Origin: Thaumarchaeota archaeon SCGC AAA007-O23
Lineage (GTDB): Archaea > Thermoproteota > Nitrososphaeria > Nitrososphaerales > Nitrosopumilaceae
Assembly: GCA_000402075.1 (NCBI GenBank)
Contig: ARWO01000032.1
Location: 1-64,000 of the forward strand
Direction of reading: 5' to 3'
Length of the DNA: 64,000 nucleotides
The translations under genes were made by a program, and so were the position numbers. Shown piece after piece: positions 1 to 8,760 of the stretch. The notes under the pieces are model-generated. The model was not told where the DNA came from. It saw only the letters and a program-made list of their open reading frames with translations, and did not search any database. How positions within the stretch are numbered: the stretch's first letter is position 1; each line of letters opens with the position of its first letter.

Positions 1-495
1 GAATACGAAAAACAGTACCTCTCTAGATACAAACAACCAAAATCAGGTGTAAAGAAATCATCTAATTTGAAACATGATACTGATTTAGGCACATTAACTC
101 TCGGTCAATACGTTAATGCAAAACGTAAAACAAAACAAAACGAAATAAGAGAATACGAAAAACAGTATCTCTCTAGATACAAACAACCAAAATCAGGTGT
201 AAAGAAATCATCTAATTTGAAACACGATTCTGATTTAGGCACATTAACTCTCGGTCAATACGTCAACGCAAAGCACAGGGCAAAGCAAGACGAGATAAGA
301 GAATATGAGAAACAGTACCTCTCTAGATACAAACAACCAAAATCAGGTGTAAAGAAATCATCTAATTTGAAACATGATACTGATTTAGGCACATTAACTC
401 TCGGTCAATACGTCAACGCAAAGCACAGGGCAAAGCAAGACGAGATAAGAGAATATGAGAAACAGTACCTCTCTAGATACAAGGAACCAAAGTCA
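1..495 (+). repeat. 150-bp in-frame tandem repeats
   Basis: Units begin at 70, 220 and 370, and the first 69 bases match the end of a further unit, so at least three and a half copies are present. Copies differ at only a few positions, some of them synonymous changes, and the period is exactly 50 codons. The array is wholly coding. It extends to about 495, where the last copy diverges into the second repeat type. Confidence 0.95.
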
Positions 496-1236
496 AAGAA
501 AAGGACAATACAGTTGGAATGGGAACCAGAACCAAAGCAGGATATAAAGAAAGAACGAAAAGACTACGAGAATGAATTTCTTACACGCTACAGGAAGCAG
601 CAAAAAGCAAAGCCAAAGAAAAGGGCAATACAGGTGGAATGGGAACCAGAACCAAAACCAAAACCAAAGCCAAAACGAGACATAAGGAAAGAACGAAAAG
701 ACTACGAGAATGAATTTCTTACACGCTATAGGAAGCAGGAAAAAGCAAAGCCAAAGAAAATGGCAATACAGTTGGAATGGGAACCAGAACCAAAGCAGAA
801 TATAAAGAAAGAACGAAAAGACTACGAGAGGGAGTATGTATCCAAATTTACAAAATTACAAAAAACTAAATTAAAAATTGCCGCATTAGAGCAAAAATTA
901 AGACTTAGTCAAATAGAACTTGAGGAGCCAAAAACAGATCGAAAGAAAGAACGGAAGGAATACGAGAATGAATTTCTTACACGCTATAAGAAGCAACAAA
1001 AGGCAAAGCCAAAGAAAAAGGTATCAAAGCTGTTAATGCCTGAACCAAAAATAGATCGAAAGAAAGAACGAAAAGACTACGAGAAAGAATTTCTTACACG
1101 CTATAAGAAGCAGCAAAAGGCAAAACCAAAGAAAAATGTATCAAAGCTGTTAACATCTGAACCAAAAACAGATCGAAAGAAAGAGCGAAAGGAATACGAG
1201 AAAGAATACCTATCTAGATTAAAAAACAATCTATAA
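1..1236 (+). CDS. Lysine-rich tandem-repeat protein (5' end outside window)
   Basis: The frame is open from the first base, so the true start lies upstream and the protein is N-terminally incomplete. It has two repeat types. The first is a nearly perfect 50-residue unit containing LGTLTLGQYVNAK and EYEKQYLSRYK. The second is six degenerate modules of the form KKERK(D/E)YE(N/K)EFLTRYKKQQKAKPKK, three of them preceded by EWEPEPK. There is no signal peptide or membrane segment in the visible part; it is strongly basic and probably helical. The short motif YE-K-(E/Q)-(Y/F)-L-(S/T)-R-Y-K is shared with the coiled-coil protein at 1821-2645. The function is unknown. A structural, filament-like or nucleic-acid-associated role is only a guess. 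Confidence 0.8.
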   Translation, partial: EYEKQYLSRYKQPKSGVKKSSNLKHDTDLGTLTLGQYVNAKRKTKQNEIREYEKQYLSRYKQPKSGVKKSSNLKHDSDLGTLTLGQYVNAKHRAKQDEIREYEKQYLSRYKQPKSGVKKSSNLKHDTDLGTLTLGQYVNAKHRAKQDEIREYEKQYLSRYKEPKSKKRTIQLEWEPEPKQDIKKERKDYENEFLTRYRKQQKAKPKKRAIQVEWEPEPKPKPKPKRDIRKERKDYENEFLTRYRKQEKAKPKKMAIQLEWEPEPKQNIKKERKDYEREYVSKFTKLQKTKLKIAALEQKLRLSQIELEEPKTDRKKERKEYENEFLTRYKKQQKAKPKKKVSKLLMPEPKIDRKKERKDYEKEFLTRYKKQQKAKPKKNVSKLLTSEPKTDRKKERKEYEKEYLSRLKNNL

Positions 1237-1267
1237 ACCTTCTAAAAATTTAAGAGTGTCATGAATC

Positions 1268-1342
1268 GGACCCGTTGCATAGCCTGGATAGTGCGAACGC
1301 TTGCGGAGCGTTAGGTCGCAGGTTCGAATCCTGCCGGGCCCG
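1268..1342 (+). tRNA. tRNA-Arg (anticodon GCG)
   Basis: A cloverleaf can be folded by eye. The anticodon stem is AACGC/GCGTT around the loop TTGCGGA, giving anticodon GCG, which reads CGC/CGU. The variable loop is 5 nt, and the T arm is GCAGG-TTCGAAT-CCTGC. The acceptor is GGACCCG against CGGGCCC, which leaves an A3-C70 mismatch. Discriminator G is followed by CC and then T, so the CCA end is not encoded. There is no intron. A T-run follows at 1345-1349. Confidence 0.93.
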
Positions 1343-1380
1343 CCTTTTTATTTAATTAGGATTAGAAAAAAATATTTTCT

Positions 1381-1824
1381 ATGGTTATTATTACTGAAGA
1401 AATTAAAAATTTTGTTAATTTTCAAAAACTAGGGTATGTTGCAACAATCTCTACTGATAATACACCTAATCTATCTCCCAAAGGCACTATCATGGTATTA
1501 GATGAATCATATCTGGCTTTTGCTGATATTCATTCACCTCAAACGGTAGAAAATTTAAGACATAATCCATCAACTGAGATTAATGTAGTTGATCCGTTTC
1601 GTAGGAGAGGATATCGTTTTAAGGGAATCGCAGAAATAATTTCATCAGGTGATAAATTTAATAAAGTTATTTCGTATTACAAAGAATCTGGAGTTAAAAA
1701 CTCGATCAAATCAATTATCTTAGTGAAAATCGAAAAGGTAAGTGAAGTACTTTCACCACTTTATGATCTTGGTTATACAGAAGAAGAATTAAAAACTAAA
1801 TGGAAAAAATATTATAAATTTTAA
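1381..1824 (+). CDS. Pyridoxamine-phosphate-oxidase-like flavin/F420 split-barrel protein
   Basis: A 147-residue single-domain protein of the FMN-binding split-barrel (PNPOx-like) fold. The N-terminal half has the typical pattern: a LGYVATIS strand, a NLSPKGT segment, an FADIHSP segment and a VENLRHNPS helix, followed by a RGYRFKG strand. Members bind FMN or F420 and act as small oxidoreductases or flavin-binding proteins; the substrate cannot be read from sequence. F420 synthesis genes elsewhere in the window make F420 a plausible cofactor. The ATG start lies 37 bases after the tRNA-Arg. The stop overlaps the convergent coiled-coil gene by 4 bases. Confidence 0.8.
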   Translation: MVIITEEIKNFVNFQKLGYVATISTDNTPNLSPKGTIMVLDESYLAFADIHSPQTVENLRHNPSTEINVVDPFRRRGYRFKGIAEIISSGDKFNKVISYYKESGVKNSIKSIILVKIEKVSEVLSPLYDLGYTEEELKTKWKKYYKF

Positions 1825-2645
1825 TCCAACTTGACAGATTTTTTTTGGTGTTCTCGTTCATTTTCAAGGGCTTTTTTTACCGCGTTTAACTCTGTAAGTG
1901 TGGTCTGCAATTTTTGATTCATTGATGCTACTACTGCACTAGCCGCATCAACAATTTTATCAGTTCCCTCACTCTTACTGGATTTTACCATTTCATCTTT
2001 AATGAATTTCAGCTCCCTAAATCCAGAATCAAGATCCTTTCTTTTTTGTATTATTTCGTTTTCAAGTTTTTCTTTTTCTTCTCTCATTTTCTTAAAATCT
2101 GGAGAATTATCCGCATTTGTTCTAACAGATTCAAGTTCACTGTTGTATTTCTTAATTTCATCCTTTATTTCAGATAATTCTCTTTTAGAATTGCTTATTT
2201 CTTCAGTTAGCAAGTTTTGTTTCTTATACTCCTCTGCTATTTTTGCATTATCTTCAGTTTTTTTCTGGAGTTCATTATTTGTTTTGAGTAGTTCCACTCG
2301 AGCTAATTTGGTTTTTGAAATAATGTCAGCGTATTCACTGTTTGATTTCTGAATATCTTCTTTTATACCGTTCAATACTTTTTTTGCATCCATTAAATTT
2401 TTTATTGTAACATTGTATTCCTGTTTGACAGATTCGAATTTTGTAGAGAGTGATTCCGGTTCTTTTTTTTGTATTTTAACTTTAACTTGATTTTTTTCAT
2501 CCGATTCTATTTCTACGTCTTTTTTATTTTTTGATATATTCTTTTTTTGTTTAGGTTTCTGTTGTTTCTTATACCGTGCAAGATATTTTTTCTCGTAGTT
2601 TTCTGATTCTTTTTTTTCGGAGCTTCCAAACCATTTCATATACAT
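1821..2645 (-). CDS. Coiled-coil protein sharing the YEKKYLARYKK motif
   Basis: 274 residues. A short N-terminal region carries NYEKKYLARYKKQQKPKQKK (about residues 17-36), very similar to the modules of the repeat protein at the left edge. It is followed by roughly 180 residues of continuous heptad-like coiled coil rich in K, E, L and N. No signal peptide or transmembrane segment is seen. The shared N-terminal motif suggests a common partner or location for the two proteins. The function is unknown. An SMC-like fragment was considered, but no ATPase motifs are present. Confidence 0.75.
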   Translation of the reverse strand: MYMKWFGSSEKKESENYEKKYLARYKKQQKPKQKKNISKNKKDVEIESDEKNQVKVKIQKKEPESLSTKFESVKQEYNVTIKNLMDAKKVLNGIKEDIQKSNSEYADIISKTKLARVELLKTNNELQKKTEDNAKIAEEYKKQNLLTEEISNSKRELSEIKDEIKKYNSELESVRTNADNSPDFKKMREEKEKLENEIIQKRKDLDSGFRELKFIKDEMVKSSKSEGTDKIVDAASAVVASMNQKLQTTLTELNAVKKALENEREHQKKSVKLD

Positions 2646-2664
2646 TCACCTTTTTTTATACTCA

Positions 2665-2871
2665 TTATCTCCTTATTTTCCCTCTTACATACTTTAAGTA
2701 AAAACCAATTCCACCCAAAATGAATCCAGATACCAGTGCAAGTATTCCTAATTCGGGATGTTCCTGGTACTGTGTTGGGCCAACCATGAATAATACCGCG
2801 CCAAAAATGATCAAAAATAAGGATGTACTTCTTTTTGGTTTGTTGTGTTCATTATGTACCATAATGATCAA
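2665..2871 (-). CDS. Small two-helix membrane protein
   Basis: 68 residues with two hydrophobic helices (about residues 17-32 and 42-60) separated by a short polar turn, and basic ends. It follows lysS with a 4-base ATGA overlap, so it is probably co-translated with the lysS-elp3 unit. I do not recognise a family. Confidence 0.65.
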   Translation of the reverse strand: MIIMVHNEHNKPKRSTSLFLIIFGAVLFMVGPTQYQEHPELGILALVSGFILGGIGFYLKYVRGKIRR

Positions 2872-4475
2872 ATATGCCTAGAAATAGCATCTGCAACATT
2901 TTTCTTTCCAATATCTTCAATAAACGGTCCAATTTTTGGTCCACGATCTTTTGAAAGTATGATTTGATAAAGAATTTTGAAAAAGTCTTTTGGTTGAACC
3001 TGATTTTCTTTTGCTATATTGTATATCGAATTTTGTAGATCTTCCGGTGTTTCATCCTTTTGTAATAAATCGGCTAATTGTTTCAAGGCAACTTTAGATG
3101 AATCATCGACCATTATCTTAGTAGCAGGTATTTTTGTTTCTTCAAAGTCATCAGAATAATTTCCAGCTAGTTTGATCAGTTCTTCTACACTATCTTTTCC
3201 CTCTTCCTTTATTGTACCATAATCAATCAGCTTTGAAGTTACGTATTCTATCCGATTATCTTTGAATATTTTACATAATTCTACTAACAGTCTATAGCTT
3301 ACATGCGTGCTGGGATTCTCTGGAGGTTTTAGAAGATTAACATACTCGTAAAGTCCCTTCGATTTTACAAGTTTTGCCTCATTATCCACCTTGATTTTTC
3401 CAAAGTAGATACTTTCTAATTCATTATATTCGTCCATTAGTGCAGGAATATCTCCAAATCCAACCTCTCTTGCACCAGTGATTCTCTTGTAAAGTAAGAG
3501 AAGAATTGATTTAGGTGTTCCATATGTTAACCATCTTTGTGATGTTATAACATTTCCAAGAGATTTTGATATTTTTTTGCCGCCCTTATCCAAAAACATT
3601 TCATACTTTACATGGTGAGGATGTGGGAATTCAAGTATTTGATCCGAAACCCAGTCGTTTACTTTGACCGAGTCCATGATGTCTTTTCCATGTGCTTCAA
3701 ATCTTATATCAAAGGCTTGCCATCTGGCAGCAAACTCAACCTTCCATGCTAACTTTCCAAGATCATTTGTGATATGAGCTTCTCCATCATGCCCACAACC
3801 CTTCAAAGTATACTTGTTATAACCAATAGTGGAATCTTTGCATCTATATCTAACTTTTTTTTCATCCTCAATGTATTCATAAGATTCTGTGGTGTATAGT
3901 TTGTCACAGTTTTGACATACTGGAAAATACGGCAAAACATTTTTGAATTTTGTTTGACCCGTTAATTCTTCAACTTTATTTCCAATTTCTTTATTGCTTA
4001 CAAGTATTCTATGAATTTGTTCCTTCAAGATACCATTTTTGTAAGTATCATGCGCTGTCCTGTGCACATATTTTATTCCTAACTTATCAAGCCCCTCTAG
4101 GAGCATGCTGCTCATATGACTTCCGTAAGAATCATGACATTTTCCATATGGATCTTCGATGGCAGATACTCTTCTACCCATATTTTCTTCTTTGACATCT
4201 AACCCTTCTGGGATTTTTCGTAATCCATCTAGATCATCTGAATATGCTATCAATTCAGATTTGTAGCCCAAATTTTCAAGTGCTAATTTTACACCGTATG
4301 CTCTAACAGCATCGCCTAGACTACCAATATGTGGAATGCCGGAAGCGCCTAATCCACTTTCTACCCTAATAATGCCATCAATGTCTCGCCCAAGCTGCTT
4401 TTCACGCTCAATTAATTCAAAGGCTAGTTTGTCTATCCATGTGCCCTTACCAATTATTTTTTGTTCAGTCATCAT
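2868..4475 (-). CDS. lysS: Lysyl-tRNA synthetase, class I
   Basis: Charges tRNA-Lys with lysine in the cytosol. This is the class I LysRS found in most archaea rather than the class II enzyme. The HIGH-like motif is ASGIPHIGSL (residues 44-53) and the KMSKS-like loop is KKISKSLGN (about residue 300). Cysteine pairs near residues 185-230 (CQNC, CKDS, CGHD) look like the zinc-binding insert. The length of 535 residues fits the family. Two ATG codons are adjacent at the start. The gene begins immediately after the elp3 stop, so the two form one transcription unit. Confidence 0.95.
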   Translation of the reverse strand: MMTEQKIIGKGTWIDKLAFELIEREKQLGRDIDGIIRVESGLGASGIPHIGSLGDAVRAYGVKLALENLGYKSELIAYSDDLDGLRKIPEGLDVKEENMGRRVSAIEDPYGKCHDSYGSHMSSMLLEGLDKLGIKYVHRTAHDTYKNGILKEQIHRILVSNKEIGNKVEELTGQTKFKNVLPYFPVCQNCDKLYTTESYEYIEDEKKVRYRCKDSTIGYNKYTLKGCGHDGEAHITNDLGKLAWKVEFAARWQAFDIRFEAHGKDIMDSVKVNDWVSDQILEFPHPHHVKYEMFLDKGGKKISKSLGNVITSQRWLTYGTPKSILLLLYKRITGAREVGFGDIPALMDEYNELESIYFGKIKVDNEAKLVKSKGLYEYVNLLKPPENPSTHVSYRLLVELCKIFKDNRIEYVTSKLIDYGTIKEEGKDSVEELIKLAGNYSDDFEETKIPATKIMVDDSSKVALKQLADLLQKDETPEDLQNSIYNIAKENQVQPKDFFKILYQIILSKDRGPKIGPFIEDIGKKNVADAISRHI

Positions 4476-6056
4476 TTATCTTAATTGCTTCGACATGTAT
4501 GGTTCATCTAATGAGTAGCCCAATTTTTTGTAATATTCACGTGTGCCAACTGCACTAATCACAAGAAGTTTTTTTGCGTCAAAATTCTCTTTTGATATTT
4601 TTTCTGCCTCATCCATCAATTTTCTACCTAACCCAGAATGCTGAATACTGTTTTCTTCGTGTTCACCAATCTTAATTGATTTCCCAAATACATGAAGCTC
4701 TCTAACTATACATGAATTTGGAGTAATTTCATCTCTATGTGCCAATTCACTTGGTTTTCTTAAGCGCAAGAATCCATAAATTGTTTCATCTTCATCGTCA
4801 AAAGAAATGAAAGTCTCTCTTCCATTTGAAGAATCATATTTTTCTTTGTTAAGTTTCAATAATTCTGAAGGCATATTTTTTCTAGAAAGCCCAGCCTCTC
4901 TGCATCTAATACATTTACAAGAAAATCCTTCATCCTTCAATCGTTTGTGAACAATTTGCCTTAGATTGCCTGCTTTTGGACCAGCCTGAATTTCACCAGG
5001 TGTAATTTCTCTCTGAATGCGCATAATTCTAACCCATTTTGGAACCATTTTTTTTGCTTCAGTAAGTACATGTAGCATTTCTTCGTCAGTATACGGCTTG
5101 TATTTTTTTTCTAGGTAATCGTTGTACAGTGGGGTATTTTTCAAAACCAATGATGGATATATCTTTAACATGTCTGGTTTGAGATTCGAGTCATTGAATA
5201 GCTTCTTGAAATCATTGACATCTTCATTAGGTGTCATAGTAGGCAAGCCTGGCATCATATGCGCAACTATTTTGTATCCGGAATCCTTTGAAATTTGGAA
5301 CGAATCTATAACATCATTGTAGTCATGTCCTCTATTAACAATCTTGTAAACTCGCTCGTGTAGACTTTGTACGCCAATCTCAACTCTTGTTATGCCATAT
5401 GAGAGCATTAGGTCAACATGTTCTTTTTTACAATAATCTGGCTTTGTTTCAATAGTGAAGCCGACATTCCTATTTTTTGCCTTCTGATTATTTTCCATGG
5501 CAATTTTCAAGTTTGGTGATGGAAATCCATTTAATGCATCGTAGCATGATTTGATAAAGTTCTCTTGGTAATCCTTTGGCATGAAAAGAAATGTTCCACC
5601 AACGATAACTAATTCAATTTTGGTTGTGTCGTGTCCAAATATGCGTAGCTGGTTAAGTTTTGCAGTGATCTGAATATTTGCATCATATCCATTTTTAATG
5701 GAACTGATTGTGACAGGCTCTTTTCCCGTATAGCTATTTGGTGTATTGAATTCAATTCCACCAGGACAATAGGTGCATCTTCCATGAGGACATGCATATG
5801 GTTTCGGCATTAGTGCAATTACCGCTACGCCGGATGCGGTTTTTACTGGTTTTTTAAGCAAAATCTTTTGGAGTTTTTCATATGATTTTCCATCCACCGT
5901 TGATAAGATTTCATAGTTTTTTGGGATTTTATCCAAAGAGTATTTTGTACAAATTCTTTTGATCTCTGTTTTTGCGTGATTTTTTGTAGGTTCAGTAATT
6001 TGCAATAGACTTTGTGATATCTCACGACATGCATTAGAGAAATTTGTGTTTTTCAT
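4476..6056 (-). CDS. elp3: Elp3-type tRNA uridine(34) acetyltransferase
   Basis: Archaeal Elongator subunit 3 homologue that makes carboxymethyl-type modifications at the wobble uridine of tRNA. Residues 80-370 form a radical SAM domain with the cluster C89-x4-C94-x2-C97 (CPHGRCTYC). A second cysteine set (CKCIRC) follows near residues 375-380. The C-terminal 130 residues are a GNAT acetyltransferase with GLGRKLMDEAE as the acetyl-CoA loop. The length of 526 residues is normal. It is the first gene of a minus-strand unit with lysS; tRNA-Lys is one expected substrate of the modification, so the pairing is functionally sensible. Confidence 0.93.
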   Translation of the reverse strand: MKNTNFSNACREISQSLLQITEPTKNHAKTEIKRICTKYSLDKIPKNYEILSTVDGKSYEKLQKILLKKPVKTASGVAVIALMPKPYACPHGRCTYCPGGIEFNTPNSYTGKEPVTISSIKNGYDANIQITAKLNQLRIFGHDTTKIELVIVGGTFLFMPKDYQENFIKSCYDALNGFPSPNLKIAMENNQKAKNRNVGFTIETKPDYCKKEHVDLMLSYGITRVEIGVQSLHERVYKIVNRGHDYNDVIDSFQISKDSGYKIVAHMMPGLPTMTPNEDVNDFKKLFNDSNLKPDMLKIYPSLVLKNTPLYNDYLEKKYKPYTDEEMLHVLTEAKKMVPKWVRIMRIQREITPGEIQAGPKAGNLRQIVHKRLKDEGFSCKCIRCREAGLSRKNMPSELLKLNKEKYDSSNGRETFISFDDEDETIYGFLRLRKPSELAHRDEITPNSCIVRELHVFGKSIKIGEHEENSIQHSGLGRKLMDEAEKISKENFDAKKLLVISAVGTREYYKKLGYSLDEPYMSKQLR

Positions 6057-6068
6057 CTGTTATTACAA

Positions 6069-6710
6069 CTATTTTTCAATGTGGTTCTTTATAGAAATTT
6101 TGCGGCTAAGTATAGCTACAATTCCAACAATTACGATTGCCAAGATTTCCAAATATAACCAATCTAGTCCTTGGAATCGGAAAATTTCAACTGTAAAAGG
6201 AGAAAGCAGTGGAAATCCACTTGTTGAACCGGGATAAATTTGTCCAGCAAGCCAAGTATCAAAAGCAATATGTGATATGATGGCAGAAAATGAGATAGCT
6301 GCCAAGCGATAGTCTTTTTTTCCAAAAACATACAGCATTATCACAGCAATAATTATTGCAAATGGGAATGAATGTACAAAGCGTGCAATCATTTCCACAT
6401 TAAAAAACTGCAGTAAATGATCAGCATCAACCAGTAATGCAAAAGCTCCTGTCATGAATACATATTTCAGACTTAAACTAACTGCACCTGCAATCATTCC
6501 AAATAATACATGTCCAAAAATATGTTCTAGGCTTGGATTACTAACTATAAGTGGGCTCCCGATTATAGACGAGTCATCTGTAAAAGCAAATCCAGTTAGG
6601 GAAAAACAAAAAGATAGAATTGAGAAAATAGCACATGATTTTATAAAAAATTTTACTTGCTTTGATATATCCATATGCAAAAACATTTTCTGTCTATTTT
6701 TAACCTTCAC
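6069..6710 (-). CDS. DUF457/YdjM-type membrane-bound metal-dependent hydrolase-like protein
   Basis: 213 residues with about five hydrophobic helices. The conserved His/Asp pattern of the family is present: EHIFGHVLFG, LLVDADHLLQF, RFVHSFPF and ISHIAFDTW. These residues are thought to bind metal at the membrane surface in this family; the substrate is unknown. The reading frame starts with MKVKNRQ, but the internal methionine 13 (MDISKQ) is an equally good start just before the first membrane helix. It lies 12 bases upstream of elp3. Confidence 0.65.
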   Translation of the reverse strand: MKVKNRQKMFLHMDISKQVKFFIKSCAIFSILSFCFSLTGFAFTDDSSIIGSPLIVSNPSLEHIFGHVLFGMIAGAVSLSLKYVFMTGAFALLVDADHLLQFFNVEMIARFVHSFPFAIIIAVIMLYVFGKKDYRLAAISFSAIISHIAFDTWLAGQIYPGSTSGFPLLSPFTVEIFRFQGLDWLYLEILAIVIVGIVAILSRKISIKNHIEK

Positions 6711-6763
6711 TACTGGTTGATAAAATCATAATGCTGAATATTTACAATACTATGGAATAATCT

Positions 6764-7219
6764 CTATCGTTTTTTCTTTCTTTTTTTACTAGCAGACTTG
6801 GCTTTTCTTTCCAAACTCTTTCTGTATTCCAAATTTTTTAATTTAGCTAATTCAACTTTAATCGCAGCATTTTTTGTTTGGTTGTCAAGAAACTTTTTAC
6901 CATCATCAGTAAGGATAGTTCTGTCATTATCATCAACTGTTACATATCCAGCCTTGAGAAGATTTTGAACAAACATTTTTTTCAGTTCATCCAACTTTGG
7001 TGGTGTTTTTTTCGATTTAGTTTTTGTTTCCTTTACACCTTGCTGAAGTAATAGGGTTGTAAGATAATCAGTGCCTTTTTCCAGATGTTGAATTTCTTCA
7101 GTTTCAACATTCTTCTCTTCATCGTGATGCTTTTTTCCACCTAATAGATGTGAAGATAAAGCATCTGAATCATCAGGTTTTGTTTCCTCATTAATTTGAT
7201 CAATACCACTTTCCGGCAA
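6764..7219 (-). CDS. Hypothetical protein with winged-helix-like core and basic tail
   Basis: 151 residues. The N-terminal third is acidic and probably disordered. Residues 75-115 (LDELKKMFVQNLLKAGY, then a short hairpin and LTDDGKKFLD) resemble a small winged-helix element. The last 15 residues are almost all K, R, S and A, suggesting nucleic acid binding. No enzyme motif is seen. The family is not recognised. Confidence 0.6.
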   Translation of the reverse strand: MPESGIDQINEETKPDDSDALSSHLLGGKKHHDEEKNVETEEIQHLEKGTDYLTTLLLQQGVKETKTKSKKTPPKLDELKKMFVQNLLKAGYVTVDDNDRTILTDDGKKFLDNQTKNAAIKVELAKLKNLEYRKSLERKAKSASKKRKKKR

Positions 7220-7258
7220 TATCGATCTTGGAAAATACTTGAATTTATGTTCTTATTT

Positions 7259-8698
7259 CTACGAGAAGAACATCACTCTTAGATAAAATGCTCCAAACGC
7301 GACCATTGTGGTTATAATCATTAGTGGCATACCTTTGATAAGAAATTCCCTAAAGAATATTCTATATCCAAATCTTTCAGCAACTGCTATCGCTACAAGA
7401 TTTGCACTTGCTCCAATTAATGTACCATTACCACCAAGGTCAGCACCAAATGCAAGTGCATACCATAATGGGTTGTAATCAAATGCAGTTAAGTTCTGAG
7501 CAAACATCGGGTCAACAGATATGCTTTCAACTATTGGAATCATTGTTGCAGTGAACGGAATATTATCTACAAATGCAGACGCAAATGCAGACACAATTGT
7601 TATACTAAACATTGTTGCACCTAAGTCACCTTCAGTAATTTCTAGTATATTATGCGCAAGAAGTTCTAAAGCACCGGAAACTTCAACACCACCCACTATG
7701 ACAAATAATCCACAAAAGAAAAGCAGAGTTGGCCATTCAACGTGGTGTAACGCTTTGAATGGTTGTATTCCTGTTATAACCAGAAGCACTGCTGCTCCAC
7801 CTAATGCAATTATAGATACATCTAGGTCAAGCATTCCATGTAACATAAACATGATTATTACACCACCGAGAACAATAGCTGATTTTTTTAACAACATGAC
7901 ATCTTTGATTTCTTTTTTCTCGTCTAACGCTTGAAGCTTTTCAACATTTTCTGGTTTTTGCTTAAGATCTTTTCTAAACATGAATTTGAAGAGTACAATT
8001 GCAACAGCCATAGTGATAATAATTTCTGGTGTCATGTGATATGCAAATGACATAAAATCAATTCCAGCTGCTGAACCAATCATAATGTTTGGTGGATCAC
8101 CAATTAGGGTTGTAGCGCCACCAATGTTGGATGCAAAAATCTGTGCTAAAATCAGTGATATCGGATTAATGTTTAGTATTCTACACACTGAGATTGTAAC
8201 AGGCACCATAAGCAAGACCATCGTAACGTTGTCCAGAAATGCAGAACCAACGGCAGTTATTACTGCCAGCAAAACCAGTAACTTCCAGACATTTCCTTTT
8301 GAAATTTTTGCAGCCTTGATACCAATGTACTGAAATATTCCTGTCTGTCCTAGAATGCCAACTATTACCATCATTCCCAAAAGCAGTCCGATTGTGTTGA
8401 AGTCAATCGCGCCAATTACAAAGTCTACACTGTCATGCGGTTCAAGTACACCGGTGTAAAACAGAATAATCAGCATTACAAGTGCGCCAAGTAATGCAAG
8501 AGCAGTACGGTGTATTACTTCTGTAATTAAAATGACATACATGCCAACCAAGACGCCCAAAGTAGCCATCATTGTAATGGTAAGTTCTAATCCAACATAC
8601 CCTGGAAGTGTGAACAGCATAAGATTCAGCACGACAACTGCGACAATTCCAATTATCATGCCTCTCATTGAGAAATGAGATGCGATCTCTACATCCAT
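7259..8698 (-). CDS. NhaD/ArsB-type ion transporter
   Basis: 479 residues with about eleven or twelve hydrophobic helices of the ion transporter superfamily (ArsB/NhaD/CitMHS). Two similar halves each carry a loop-rich motif: SAFLDNVTMVLLMVP in the first and SAFVDNIPFTATMIP in the second. GDPPNIMIGSAAG and GANLGG-type GADLGGNGTLIGA are also present. Family members move Na+/H+, arsenite or carboxylates; the conserved D-N pairs fit a Na+/H+ antiporter, but substrate is not certain. The gene is alone on its transcript side, with a short AT-rich gap to purM. Confidence 0.82.
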   Translation of the reverse strand: MDVEIASHFSMRGMIIGIVAVVVLNLMLFTLPGYVGLELTITMMATLGVLVGMYVILITEVIHRTALALLGALVMLIILFYTGVLEPHDSVDFVIGAIDFNTIGLLLGMMVIVGILGQTGIFQYIGIKAAKISKGNVWKLLVLLAVITAVGSAFLDNVTMVLLMVPVTISVCRILNINPISLILAQIFASNIGGATTLIGDPPNIMIGSAAGIDFMSFAYHMTPEIIITMAVAIVLFKFMFRKDLKQKPENVEKLQALDEKKEIKDVMLLKKSAIVLGGVIIMFMLHGMLDLDVSIIALGGAAVLLVITGIQPFKALHHVEWPTLLFFCGLFVIVGGVEVSGALELLAHNILEITEGDLGATMFSITIVSAFASAFVDNIPFTATMIPIVESISVDPMFAQNLTAFDYNPLWYALAFGADLGGNGTLIGASANLVAIAVAERFGYRIFFREFLIKGMPLMIITTMVAFGAFYLRVMFFS

Positions 8699-8760
8699 TT
8701 ACTAACTGTAAAATTTCTGTATATATTGCATCATATAGTTAAAATTTATTTCAGATTAAG

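Noticed and set aside
1..495. Regular 150-bp repeats as a possible CRISPR array
   Set aside because: The units are contiguous, in frame and coding, with no spacers.
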